A stretch of DNA of 64,000 nucleotides from Schistocerca nitens (Eukaryota > Arthropoda > Insecta > Orthoptera > Acrididae), in the NCBI RefSeq assembly GCF_023898315.1, contig NC_064623.1, positions 18,551,140-18,615,139 of the forward strand, in the 5' to 3' direction. The position numbers and the translations under genes are program-made. Under the pieces are notes generated by a model that saw only the letters and a program-made list of their open reading frames with translations, was not told the origin of the DNA and did not search any database. The first letter of the stretch is position 1. Every line of letters starts with the position of its first letter. This document shows, in pieces, positions 23,362-35,381 of this stretch.

Positions 23362-25325
23362 TATTGCAGCATGTTCAGTAAATTCATTTACTTGGTTGAC
23401 CGAATCACCATGAACTAGCTGCCTCGGCTACTCAGTGCATACATTCGACTCTATTTTGTAGTCACCGAAATAAACTCACGTAACTGCCACCTACACAGAA
23501 CTGCCAACAGGTAGGATGCAGAAATTTAAATAGGAAGTGTTCCTTTCCACTTGAGCTATTCTAGTGCGCTATCTGTCTATAACAAAAAGTCGTGCAGGGC
23601 GAAAGAAAAGCTGTGACTGTTTCTATCAGAAGTCTACACCCGGCCATTTGCATCATCTCGCAGCGCTGTGGTATGCAGAATATCTTGAGGAATTGTTGTT
23701 CATCTCTGGAGCGGTTGTAGCTATGTGTCAGCTAGTAGCATAATGGTAAGTGTCGTGCTCCATAGGTAAGATGTCGCGAGTTCGAATACATTTACTGCAA
23801 ATTTTTTTTAAAACGCAATTCTGCTGTCTGCTGAAGTTACCAGTCTAATGGAAGTTTGAACATAATTCCCTTCACTTCTCAACCCAAAATAGTCGCATGT
23901 TGAGAAAGGGCTAACTTCTGTGACATTTTGATCTTTTCAGGTTTAATAGACAGCCAGGCAGCAGATGCATCTGGAAGCTTTTGTATTATGTATGGGGAGC
24001 GCGCCTCGTGCCAAAATACGTCAGAAAAGTATTTTCTACATTAGCTGTCGTCTGGTAGTGGCATTTTATTCTTCTTCAAACATTGTTTGACAGCTTTAAC
24101 TCAGAACAAGTTTTCTACATGCATGTAATCAATAAACTGCATGTGCATCGCCAGACTGTTATAGATAACATCAGAGAATTCGCATATATCATTGATGATT
24201 AATTTCGCTCTCATGTTTACTATTGTTTCAACAACATTAAAGGAAACCATAGGAAAATTGTGCACTGTATTATAAGAAATGAAATAAAACTACCCACTAT
24301 AACCTTACGACGAAACTCTGTTTTAATAAAACTGAGTATCTGTACACAAGCATGCCTCTATCGACACGAGTTAGTAAAATACTACTCACTTAGATTTTGA
24401 TTGGGTCTGTGTTTAATTGGTATGCTGTGTCATACTCAAGAGGTATGCAAATGTGGCATTTCATAAATATAGTTACGTATTCCTAGAAACCCAAAATTCG
24501 CTTGTCAGCAGCGGAAAGAGGCGTTACCTGTTGTGCACCATTGCACTATGAGCCGAAAGTATTTTCTTGCGATTTCCTTATTGATGTTTGATCTGACTGC
24601 TTGTAGCTCTTTCACAGAAGGGGTAAAAATGTTGAAGTCAGTGAGATTGGAACTGCGAACCATAACAGACGCTTTTTCACAGTTTAGCACGTTACCACAG
24701 AGCTGGCGAAGAGGTATGTGTCACAGTTTCCTCTAACGAGGCCAATAGTGGCTAGAACTTATAAACCGCTATTTAAAGGACGAGATTAGTTGCGATTCCC
24801 ACCTGCAACGACTTTCCTGGGCTGAAAACCGTAAGTTTAAAATCTTTTGTTACACCACAAGCGATAATAACTGAGATTATTCAATGGAAATGACAGGTAA
24901 AATCAAGTGAAGTTTGAGGCTTAATTCCGTGCACACAAGGAAGTAACTCGTTGATCACAGAGTTGCCAAACATACCCTGCCTTGTTGCCAAATCTCAGTT
25001 ACAGTACCAGCAGGAAGAAGACGAACCGATGTGATCCTACAGCGGTCTGGGAAGTGACCATAGCTGGCGTCTCCAAGTCGCGGCTGCTACGGCCTGGAAT
25101 ACGTAATGCGTCTGATTCGCATTTCTGTAACTAGGTTTAGGGACTGGAGCGTAGTTATTAATAATACTCGGAATTGACTGCAAACTAAGCATCATAAATC
25201 AATAACTCCCACAGTTGTTTTTCTATTTCTTTCGTAAGTGTACTCAAAACTAAGACACTCATTCACAGGCGTTTTCGTGCCTCGCCGATAGTCGAGCACA
25301 ACAAACAAATAAAAATAAAATAGAA

Positions 25326-25394
<69 letters not shown>

Positions 25395-26470
25395 TGAAGT
25401 GCATGATGTGAAGTTCTGTGACGGAGATACGAACCCAATACGTAATCGGATTGTTAACTAAGAAAATCAAATGTTACGTATCGGTTTTTCTTACGAGCTG
25501 CTAGTTGTTTGAATCTATAATAAGGATAGAAACTTTTGTGCCTTGCGACGATCGAACTGCACACCTACCGTGCATCCACGAATATAGCTTAAGTATCAGT
25601 TGCTTACTCACCAACAGTAAGATTTTGTGCGTGTGCGTGTTTGACCAGAAATAACGACACCTATTGCGATTGTTGGCAACACATGAACAGACATTAAAAA
25701 TGCACGCTAATTTTCACTAGCAGGTGGGTGTGCACTTGATAGGGCTTGAAATGAAATTATTATATTTTTGTACTGGATCGTTTGGAGTAGACCGAGAGAA
25801 GATTGCAGTCTTGGGAAAAGGAACGAAATGATTGAATTATACTGTTCTGAGAGATTCAGATCCTCGAAAGAGGAGATACGAATTCGAATCACAGCCAGCA
25901 CCAAATTTTTCAACGTCTCTAGTTCAGTCAAGTACAAGCAAAATAAGAGACCTGTTCCTTTAATTGGCTATCGGTTTATCAAATAAAATAAAATTTTCTA
26001 ATGTAAGTAAGTTTACTGGCGACTGTATTTCTGTTTGCCATGACTTCCTCTATGTCATTTACCAACGTAAACTGGCTCTGCCCAGTTGGTAATGAAGGAA
26101 CGTGATGTTTAATGCGGATTATGGATTATTACGACTTTCTCTTGAGGTTACCAGAGGTAAAATAAATCTGTTTCTGCCTCTTAAAACTAAATTCCTGAAC
26201 CCACGCAGTGCACCTGTGCTAATTCGTTCCACCAGACCATTGTGGCCACATTTCCCAGGCTCGAGAGTGTGCTGAAACGGTTGATGTGCTTAGCTTACAA
26301 AATTAGTCACCGTGGAAAAAATGGGAGTCTACTAAATGGTTAAGTAGAAGAAAGCTTCAGACGCGAAGATTATGCTATTCTCATGTCAGCACGATGTAAA
26401 GACTCTTCTAGGCATCATAGGCTCGAAGTAAAGCTATTTTGAATTTTCACAAATTGAGCACATTTCTTAG
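23362..26470. other. Stretch without a gene; tRNA-like modules and microsatellite
   Basis: At 23725-23810 (plus) a tRNA-like module has box A tagcataatggtaagtg and box B gcgagttcgaata. Other B-box-like sites with diverged SINE-type surroundings lie near 25445, 25545 and 25875. A (GT)n(GA)n tract is at 25326-25390. No coding sequence recognised. Confidence 0.5.
25326..25390. repeat. (GT)n(GA)n microsatellite
   Basis: About 22 bp of GT followed by about 40 bp of GA. Confidence 0.95.
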
Positions 26471-26499
26471 TTCGAGAAAATCCACTGTGAAGTGTGAAG

Positions 26500-27483
26500 T
26501 TACCGGATACTTCGATTATTACCGTCATTATTACTAGTAAGAAATCCAGCATCCCGCATCCGAGTTGCTTCGATGTCTTCCTTCAATCCGATCTGGTAGG
26601 GATCCCAAATACTCAAGCAGTACTCAAGAATAGGTCGCACCAGCGTCATACACACATGAACCACTCTTTCTCTCAATAAAGTGAAGTCGACAATTCGCCT
26701 TCCCTACCACACTTCCCACATGCTCGGTCCACCTCATATCGCTTTGCAACGTTACGCCCAGATAGTTAAACGACTTGACTGTGTCGTGTCGAGCAGAACA
26801 TTAGTAACACTGTATCCGAATATTACAGGTCTGTTCTTCCTAGGCCGGCCGGAATGGCCGAGCGGTTCTAGGCGTTATAGTCCGGAACCGCGTGACCGCT
26901 ACGGTCTTCGGTTCGAATCCTGCCTTGGGCATGGATGTGTGTGATGTCCTGTGGTTAGTTAGGTTTAAGTAGTTCTAAGTTCTAGGGGACTGATGACCTC
27001 AGAAGTCCCATAGTGCTCGGAGCCATTTGAACCATTTTTGTTCTTCCTACTCAACCGCAGTAACTTACATTTCTCCACATCTAGGGCTACCAGCCGTTCG
27101 TTACACCATCTGCAAGATTTGTCGAAATCGTCTCGTATCTTCCTACAGTCACTCAACTTCGACACCTTGCCTTACACCACAGAATCATCATCGAACAACC
27201 GCAGACTGCTGCCCATCATATCCACCAAATTATTTACAGATACAGAGAACAACAGCGGTGCTATCACACTTCCAGGGGCACCCCTAGTGATACCTCCGAT
27301 GAAAACTCGCCGTCGACGACAGCACACTGGGTTCTATTACTGAAGAAGTTTCGGAGCCACTCGCATATTTGTGACCTTACTCCATATGCTCGTACATTCG
27401 TTAATGTGGCGCCGTGTCAAAAGCTTCTAGGAAATCTAGAGATATGGAATCTCCCTGTTGCTTCCATCCATTGTTTGCAGTAT
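26500..27483 (-). pseudogene. CR1/Jockey-like LINE, distal RT half (host copy C1)
   Basis: Minus-strand sequence shows the post-palm region of a CR1/Jockey-like RT in decayed form. AFDTAPH-type sequence lies near 27410, a GVPLEV-like remnant near 27280, a CNERLVALDVEKCKLL block at about 27110-27060, and an RPILEYC-like remnant near 26600. It is interrupted by a SINE (26843-27038). Its upstream part resumes at 29089 beyond a nested RTE-like LINE; the 10-bp duplication tttgcagtat (27474-27483, 29079-29088) marks that insertion. Not functional. Confidence 0.8.
26843..27038 (+). mobile_element. tRNA-derived SINE, type A, nested in LINE C1
   Basis: Box A (tggccgagcggttctagg), box B (ggttcgaatcctg) and the full body ending in ccatttgaaccattttt. 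The perfect 11-bp direct repeat tgttcttccta (26832-26842, 27039-27049) belongs to the interrupted LINE. Confidence 0.95.
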
Positions 27484-29078
27484 GTTGTTGTTGTTGTTGT
27501 TATTGTGGTCTTCAGTCCTGAGACTGGTTTGATGCAGCTCACCATGCTACTCTATCCTGTGCAAGCTTCTTCATCTCTCAGTACCTACTGCAACCTACAT
27601 CCTTCTGAATCTGCTTAGTGTATTGATCTCTTGGTCTCCCTCTACGATTTTTACCCCCCGTGCTGCCCTCCAATACTAAATTAGTGATACCTTGATGCCT
27701 CAGAACATGACCTACCAACCGATCCCTTCTTCTAGTCAAGTTGTGCCACAAATTACTCTTCTCCCCAATTCAGTTCAATACCTCCTCTTTAGTTATGTGA
27801 TCTACACATCTAATCTTCAGCATTCTTCTGTAGCACTACATCTCGAAAGCTTCTATACTCTTTTAGTCTAAACTATTTATCGTCCACGTTTCACTTCTAT
27901 AGGCGGCTACGCTCGCTACAAATATTTTCAGAGAAGACTTCCTGACACTTAAATCTATACTCGATGTTAACAAATTTCCCTTCTTGCCATTGCCAGCCTA
28001 CATTTTATATCCTCTCTGCTTCGGCCATCCTCAGTTATTTTGCTGCCCAAATAGCAAAACTCATTTACTACTTTAAGTGTCTCATTTCCTAATGTGATTC
28101 CCTCAGCATCACCCGACTTAATTCGACTACATTCTAGTATCCTCTTTTTGCTTTCATTGATGTTCATCTTATATTCTCCTTTCATCACACTGTCCATTCC
28201 ATTAAGTTGGTCTTCGAGGTCCTTTGCTCTCTCTGACAGAATTACAATGTCACCGGCGAACCTCAAAGTTTTTATTTCTTCTCCATGGACTTTAATTCCT
28301 ACTCCGAATTTTTCTTTTGTTTCCTTTACTGCTTGCTCAATATACAGATTAAATGACATCCCTGTCTCACTCCCTTCCCAACCACTGCTTCCCTTTCATG
28401 TCCTTCGACTCTTATAACTGCCATCTGGTTGTGTACAAATTGTAAATAGCCCTTGGCTCCCTGTATTTTACCCCTGCCACCTTCAGAATTTGAAAGAGAG
28501 TATTCCAGTCAACAGTGTCAAAAGCTTTCTCTGATTCTACAAATACTAGAACCGTAGGTTTGCCTTTCCTTAATCTATTTTCTAAGATAACTCGTAGGGT
28601 CAGTATTGCCTCACGTGTTACAACATTTCTACGGAATCCAAACTGATCTTCCCCGAGGTCGGCTTCTACAAGTTTTTTCATTCGTATGTAAAGAATTCGT
28701 GTTAGTATTTTGCAGCCGTGACTTACTAAACTGATAGTTCGGTAATTTTCCCATCTGTCAACCCCTGCTTTCTTTGGGATTGGAATTATTACATTCTTCT
28801 TGAAGTCTGAAGGTATTTCGCCTGTCTCATACATCTTGCTCACCAGATGGTAGAGTTTTGTCAGGGCTGGCACTCTCAAGGCTACCAGTAGTTCTAATGA
28901 AATGTTGTCTACTCCCAGGGCTTTGTTTCGACTTAGGTCTTTCAAACTCTTCACGCAGTATCATATCTCGCATTTCATCTTCATCTACATTCTCTTCCAT
29001 TTCTATAATATTGTCCTCAAGAACGTCGCCCTTATGTAGATCCTCTATATACTCCTTCCACCTTTCTGCTTTCCCTTC
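27484..29078 (-). pseudogene. RTE-like LINE (subfamily I), 5'-truncated, nested copy L2
   Basis: The minus strand encodes the RT fingers and palm (28954-28412: SRNKALGVDNISLELL, IIPIPKKAGVDRW, EDQFGFRRN, ESEKAFDTVDWN), then 28359-27967 (FNLYIEQAVKETKE, FAGDIVILSERAK, YLGSKITEDGRSRED) and the C-terminal tail. The YADD-type catalytic site reads FAGD, with one Asp lost. Internal frameshifts and a short deletion near 28365 are also present. The endonuclease half is absent. It ends at 27484 with the gttgttgttgttgttattgt tail complement and is flanked by the target duplication tttgcagtat. Confidence 0.92.
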
Positions 29079-29420
29079 TTTGCAGTATATCATGTGAGAA
29101 AATAGCAAGCTGAGTTTCACAAGATCGATACCTTTTCAAGCCATGCTGATTCGTAGACATAGGCTTCTCAGTCTCAAGAAAGTTTATTTTATTCGATCTA
29201 AGAATATGTTCAAGGACCAGCACCATCAAAAGTTACGGATATTGGTCTGCAATTTTTCGGGTCCAATCTTCCACCCTTCGTATATATCGGAGTCACCTGT
29301 ACCTTTTTACAGTCGCTTGAGACTTTGTGCACGGCCAGAAATTCACGATAAATGCAGGGTAGGTAATGGGACAATGCCATAGAGTATTTTCTGTACACAG
29401 TCACACGCCGGAGTTACAAA
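29079..29420 (-). pseudogene. CR1/Jockey-like LINE, proximal RT part (host copy C1)
   Basis: The minus strand contains the RT finger block KVQVTPIYTKGGRLDPKNCR, then a remnant resembling QHGLKRYRSCETQLA. These are the segments that precede the part at 26500-27483. The frame is broken. Upstream of about 29420 the resemblance stops. Confidence 0.75.
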
Positions 29421-29544
29421 TGTGTCGTTCATAAAAGGCCTTCCATATTCCGCAAACACGCTTACTTCTGAAGTCCTATCTTATAGCACACTCGTGAATT
29501 TTACAATGGCAATGTTAGAAAGTATAGCGAACAGTGAAGTTTTA

Positions 29545-30060
29545 CTTCATCTCCATCTACATTTACGTACATACTCCGCAAGCATTGTGCAGGACACTTT
29601 GTACGACTTCCAGTCACTTCCTTTCCTGTTCCACTCGCAGACGGAGCGACAGAAAAACGACTGTCCATATGCTCCCGTAAGAAGCCCTAATTTCTCTTAC
29701 CTTACCTCCGCTGACCTTACGCGAAATGTACGTATGTGGCAGGAGAATAATTTTGCAGTAGGCCCTTAAATGCCGATTGTGTAAAATTTTCAGTACCATT
29801 CTTCGAAAAAACACATCGCGTTCCTACCAGGAATTCGCTTTTCAGTCCATAAAGTTTCTCTGTAATACCTGCGTGTTGCTCGAAAATACTATCAAGAAAT
29901 CTCGCAGCCCGCTCCTCGATTGCTTCGATATCTTTCTTTAATTCGACCTGTTGAGATACCAGACATTGCAGCAGAACTCAAGAATGGGTCGCTCAACTTT
30001 TTATATCTGTAAGCTTGTCATCGAATATGAGCAGTTTAGGAGTCCTGTCTTATCGGTTCG
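29545..30060 (-). pseudogene. CR1/Jockey-like LINE 3' end (copy C2)
   Basis: The minus strand carries the RT C-terminus (VELKKDIEAIEERAARFL at about 29960-29900) and a 3' untranslated region. That region has the same arrangement as copy C4: a gcaggacactttgtacgact block, a purine-rich segment and a (catcta)-like end at 29545. Possibly the same element as C3, with 30061-30430 inserted between them. Confidence 0.72.
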
Positions 30061-30430
30061 CTAGATAAACAATTCAAACAAACCGTATTAATGAGTTTTA
30101 TTAGAAACAAGGAAAGATCGAGTACTTAACTTTGCCAATTACACGGAAGTGTATCAAGGAAAGGGCGACATACGAAATAATCAAGTCCCTTCAGCATAGA
30201 CAATCCTAAGTCGCTGCTGTACAAGTCGCTAGTCTAGAAGCTAATATTCACCTACGGCGTCGTCAGTCGGTCGCGGCGCTTATGTCCTCCCTACATAGGG
30301 GCCGTTGATGTCGCGTTGTCGTCCTGGAGAGCGGTCGGTCAGCGTGCAATTGGCTGACGTCTTCTCGCAGCCGTCGTTCCCGACTGGCGTGCCACCACTT
30401 GACTTTACGCCACAACACGACTTTCTATCG
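30061..30430. other. Unclassified insert between two LINE pieces
   Basis: No coding capacity was recognised. It is GC-richer toward its right end. Its position between C2 and C3 fits an inserted repeat such as a solo long terminal repeat, but I could not identify termini. Confidence 0.3.
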
Positions 30431-31134
30431 ACGGTCTCCTATATAGGTGAGCCACAACTTACAAAAATTCCCCCAAGAAACGTTAGTCGGTCATTCTCTT
30501 GCCCTGCTACAGACCTTACGTTCTCGTTACATTTTGTATCACTTTTGCAGCACTAAGCCTAGATGTTTAATCGACGTGACTGAAACCAGACTGCCGCCAC
30601 GTTTTTTTTTTAATTGTGTGTCTACTACGTTACTTGCCTGATTCCTGTGCATTTTATTAGCATTACCAACCCCTTTGCTTTATGTTTTAACTTTCCACAA
30701 TTTTCCGCCGTTTTACAATTTAAGTCACCGTTTTATCGCCTGTTTTTCTTGTTTCTTTTCTTCTTCCGTTTTTTTAAAATAAAAGTCTGTAGGCTGTAGA
30801 GCAGCGTACGAAGCTGCTGCCAGCCCACCCCCTTCGGGGGGAATTGAAAATCAATAAAGGAAAAAAAAAGGGGGGGTCGACGTGACTGTATCAAGTAACA
30901 CTGCACCAATACAGTATTCTAACATTGCAGCGATGTTTCTCCTTCCCATCGGCATTAACTTACATGTTTCTACGTTTAGAACAAACTGCCATTCATAACA
31001 CCAAATCTGAATTCCCTCCAAGCCATCTCGCATCATTCTACAGTAACTCATCTTCAACACCATCCCGTACGTCACAGCTTCATGAGCATACAACCGCAGA
31101 CTGCTGTCCACCTCTCATCCAGATCATTTTTGTA
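30431..31134 (-). pseudogene. CR1/Jockey-like LINE, RT middle fragment (copy C3)
   Basis: Sequence near 30560-30582 and 30889-30930 (agatgtttaatcgacgtgac, later tgtttctccttcccatcggc) aligns by eye with 26745-26840 plus 27039-27060 of copy C1. On the minus strand 31111-30870 gives SSLRLYAHEAVTY (decayed FADD-type block) and EWQFVLNVETCKLMPM. A short retroposon (30583-30876) is nested inside. Confidence 0.75.
30583..30876 (+). mobile_element. Short A-tailed retroposon with 12-bp target duplication
   Basis: A 294-bp insert bounded by the perfect direct repeat tcgacgtgactg (30571-30582, 30877-30888). Near its 3' end it has a GC-rich hairpin (acccccttcggggg) followed by an aataaa signal, nine A residues and a G run. 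This looks like a 5'-truncated LINE or SINE whose RNA ended in poly(A). No box A/B was seen. The family was not identified. Confidence 0.85.
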
Positions 31135-33703
31135 TATTCACATCTACATCTACACCTACGTCATTACTCTGCTATTCACAATAAAGTGCCTGGCAGAGGG
31201 TTCAATGAACCACCTTCAAGCTGTCTCTCTACCGTTCCACTCTCGAACAACACACGGGAAAAACGAGAACTTAAATTTTTCTGTGCGAGCCCTGATTTCT
31301 CTTATTTTATCGTGATGATCATTTCTCCCTATGTAGGTGCGTGCCAACAGAATGTTTTCGCAATCGGAGGAGAAAACTGGTGATTGAAATTTCGCAACGA
31401 AAAACGCCTTTGTTTTAATGATTGCCACTCCAATTCACGTATCATTTCTGTGACACTACCTCCCCTATTTTGTGATAATACAAAACGAGCTGCCCTTCTT
31501 TGTACTTTTTTGATCTCATCCTTTAGTCCCACCTGATGCGGATCACACACGGCACAGCAATACTCCAGACTAGGGCGGACAAGCGTTGTGTAAGCAGTCT
31601 CTTTAGTAGACCTGCTGCACCTTCGAAGTGTTCTGCCAATGAATCGTAGTCTTTGGTTTGCTCTATCCACAATATTATCTATGTGATCGTTCCAATTTAG
31701 GTTATTTGTAATTCTAATCTTTAAGTATGTCGTTGAATTTACAGCCTTCAGATTTGTGTGACCTATTGCGTAATCGAAATTTAGCTGATTTCTTTTAGAA
31801 CTCATGTGAATAACTTTACACTTTCCCTTACTCAGGGTCAACTGCCACTTTTCGCACAATACAAATGTCTTATCTAAATCATTTTGCAAGTCGTTTTGAT
31901 CATCTGATGACTTTACAAGACGGTAAATGACAGCATCATCTGCAAACAATCTAAGACAGCTACTCAGATTGTCTCCTATGTCGTTAATATAGGCAGGAAC
32001 AATAGAGGGCCTATAACACTTCCTTGTGGAACGCCGGATATTACTTCTGTTTTACTCGATGACTTTCCGTCTATTACTACGAACTGTGACCGTTCTGACA
32101 GGAAATCACGAATCCAGTCTCACAACTGAGGCGATATTCCGTAGGCACGCAGTTTGGTTAGAAGTCGCTTGTGAGGAACTGTGTCGAAAGCCTTCTGGAA
32201 ATCTAAAAATATGGAATCAGTTGGACATCCCCTGTCGATAGCACTCGTTACTCCGTGAGGGAAAGGAGCCAGTTGTGTTTCACACAAGAACGATATTTTC
32301 TGAAACCGTGCTGACTATGTGTCAATCCTTTTCTTCGAGTTACTTCATAATGTTCTAATACAGTATATGTTCCAAAACCCTATTGCAAATCGACGTTAGT
32401 GATACAGGCCTGTAATTCAGCGGATTACTCCTACTTCCGTTTTTGGGTATTGGTGTGACTTGAGCAATTTTCCAGTCTTTAGGTACGGATCTTTCTATGA
32501 GGGAGTGGTTGTATATAACTGCTACATATGGAGCTATTTTATCAGCGTACTCTGAGAGGAACCTGACTGGTATACAATCTGGACCGGAGGTCTTGCCTTT
32601 ATTAAGTGATTTAAGCTGCTTCATTACTCCGAGGGTATCCACTTCTGTGTTTCTCATCTTGGCAGTTGTTCTTGACTGGAATTTAGGAATATTTACTTCG
32701 TCTTCTTTGGTGAAGGAGTTCGGAAAACCGTGTTTAATAACTGTGCTTTAGTGACTCTGTCTTCAGTGACTTCACCGTTGTTGTCGCGCAGTGAGGGTGT
32801 TGACTGCGTCTTGCCACTGGTGTGCTTTGTATATGACCAGAATCTCTTTGGGTTTTCTGCCAGATTTCGAGACAGAATTTTGTTGTGGAAATTATTAAAA
32901 GCATCTCGCATTGAAGTACGCGCCATATTTCGAACTTCTGTAAAACTTTGCCAATATTGGGGATTTTGCTTTCTTTTAAATTTGGCATGCTTTTTCGTTG
33001 CTTCTGCAACAACGCTATGACCCGTTTTGTGTACGATGGGGATCAGTACTCTCACGTATTACTTTATGTGGTATATATCTATCAATTGCTCTTTGAAAAC
33101 ATTCCACAACTTTTCTACACTTACATCATCAGATCGGAAAGAGTGAAGACTGTCTCTTAAAAAAGCGTTAAGAGCATTTTTATCAGCTTTTTTAAATAGG
33201 TATACTTTGCGTTTATTTTTGATGGTTGTCGGTGTTACGATACTCAGCCAAGCAGCAACTGCCTTGTGTTCGCTAATCCCTGTATTCGTCACGGTACTCA
33301 CTGTTTGGCCAGGATTATTTGTTGCTAAAAGGTCAAGTATGCTTTCACAACCATTTACGCTTTTAGCGGGCTGATGAACTTATTCTTCAAAACGGCATTA
33401 AACGTATAATTTTTCCAGCATATCGAGGGTAGACTGAAGTCACCAACGACTATAATTGTGTGATCGAGGTACTTAATTTGAAATGACACTCAAGTTTTCT
33501 TTGAACTTTCAGCAACTATATCTTTTTAGTCGGGGTGGTCGGTAAAACGATCCAATTAATAGTTTGTTCAGATTGTCAGATATAACTTCTACCCATACTA
33601 TTTCACTCGAAGTATCTCCTTCAATATTGCTACAAGGCAAACTGACTCTGACAGCAATAAATACTCCAACACCAACTGTATTTAATGTATCCCTTCTGAA
33701 CAT
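31135..33703 (-). pseudogene. CR1/Jockey-like LINE, long copy C4
   Basis: The minus strand shows most of the ORF2-type product in order. The endonuclease C-terminus is at 33727-33509 (VFIAVRVSL, then VWVEVI and LLIGSFYRPP), followed by a linker (33301-32693) and RT fingers at 32657-32355 (GKTSGPDCIPVRFL, NYRPVSLTS). The palm spans 32300-31990 with QHGFR-, DFQKAFDTVPH- and GVPQGSV-type blocks in shifting frames. FADDAVIYRL and the thumb are at 31949-31329, including YLKIRITNNLNWNDHI and RPSLEYCCAVCDP. The 3' UTR ends at (catcta)n near 31140. At least three frameshifts disable it. Its 5' end is cut at about 33703 by Tc1 copy D. Confidence 0.88.
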
Positions 33704-34482
33704 GGCTGTAACGGATCGTGCAGCCACGTCTCGATCCCTGAGTCAACAGATGGGGACGTTTGCAAGACAACAACCATCTGCACGAACAGTTCGACGACGT
33801 TTGCAGCAGCACGGACTATCAGCTCGGAGACCGTGGCTGCGGTTACTCTTGACGCTGCATCACAAACAGGAGCGCCTGCGATGGTGTACTCAACGACGAA
33901 CCTGGGTACACGAAAGGCAAAACGTTATTTTTTTCGGATGAATCCATGTTCTGTATACAGCATCATGATGCTCGCAAATTTCAGATGTGTTATGACCCGT
34001 GGCTCTACCCTTCATTCGATCCCTGCGAAACCCTACATTTCAGCAGGATAAAGCATGACCGCTTGTTGCAGGTCCTGTACGGGCCTTTCTGGATACAGAA
34101 AAATTTCGACTGCTGCCCTGGCCAGCACATTCTCCAGATCTCTCACTAACTGAACACGTCTGGTCAACGGTGGCTGAGCAACTGGGTCGCCACAATACGC
34201 CAGTCACTACTCTTGATGAACTGTGGTATCGTGTTGCAGCTGCATGGGCAAGCTTTACCTGTACACGCCATCCAAGCTCTGTTTGACTCAATGCCCAGGC
34301 GTATCAAGGCCGTTATTACGGCCAGAGGTGGTTGTTCTGCGTATTGATTTCTCAGGATCTATGTACCCAAATTGCGTGAAAATGTAATCACCTGTCAGTT
34401 CTAGTATAAATATTTGTCCGATGAATACCCGTTTATCATCTGCATTTCTTCTTGGTGTAACAATTTTAATGGCCAGTACTCT
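33704..34482 (+). pseudogene. Tc1 family copy D, 5'-truncated, transposase fragments
   Basis: It begins inside the transposase DNA-binding region (MAVTDRAATSRSLSQQMGTF) and continues to the right terminus (tggtgtaacaattttaatgg). About 210 bp between the first and second catalytic blocks is missing: the sequence jumps from FGWIHVLYTASC-type frames to the block preceding FQQD. SPDLTEHVW-type sequence near 34150 replaces the Glu-bearing motif. The left terminus is absent. Non-functional. Confidence 0.85.
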
Positions 34483-35368
34483 ATTAACATACGGTGTTTT
34501 ACCAATTATTGAATTACGACGCTGTTAATGTTACCCTCAAGGAGGATTTTTGTAAATTGACCGTGAATTACCTAATGGACTTGGCTTATCGAACCTGAAT
34601 TTAGTGCTACAGAAGAAACCAGTAAGCTACAGATTGAAATTTGGAAAATGTTTTAAGTAACCAAGTTTACTTAAATGAAATAAAAACGGTCTCCAGCCTA
34701 ATTAGGCATAGTAATGTGAAACATTACTTTTATATAATCTGTATACAGTTATGATAAATGGACGCTATTACTTCTTTCTCAAAGAAGTACAAAGGACTCT
34801 ACCATAATCTGACAAGTGGTACAGTGATGTTAACAGTATATTCAAGTTCTCACAGAAACAGTTAACAGCTCTCTCTCTTCTTAGTAGTAATACTTTTTCA
34901 TATACAAATTATCTCATCATCAAATATTGTGAAAGACACTACTAAACCAAAATTGAACATGGACATAGTCTTGTTTCAATAGTTACTTTCCATGTAGTAC
35001 AAATATAACTAAACGTCACTTGCAGTAGGATTTTTATGCTCATTAAGAAGTAATATCGTTTCTATTTTTATAGATAAGAGAAATTACAGTAACTTTATCT
35101 TCAATGAGAAAAGTTGTTGGTGGGTGCTCTCAAACTGACTTTCCAATTTTCATCACAGGAAGTACACAAAACTCAAATTTTCCTTCACCTGCAATTAATA
35201 TATTTATTATTCAAGCAGGTTTATTCATTTCAAGCAACTCAAAATTGGCGATCCGTAAACTGTCAATTACTATAAAGCAAACTAAACACACTTTTCAGTA
35301 ATTTCACTCACCTTGCATGGTTTTTAAAACAGTTATTGGCGGCAGTTTTCTCTATATAACTTTCAATA
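34483..35368. other. AT-rich stretch without a recognisable gene
   Basis: No repeat family, hairpin or coding frame was recognised before the target duplication at 35369. Confidence 0.5.
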
Positions 35369-35381
35369 AGACTTCTAGTGT

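Noticed and set aside
30061-30430. Solo long terminal repeat
   Set aside because: Possible, but no TG...CA ends with a flanking 4-6 bp duplication could be shown.
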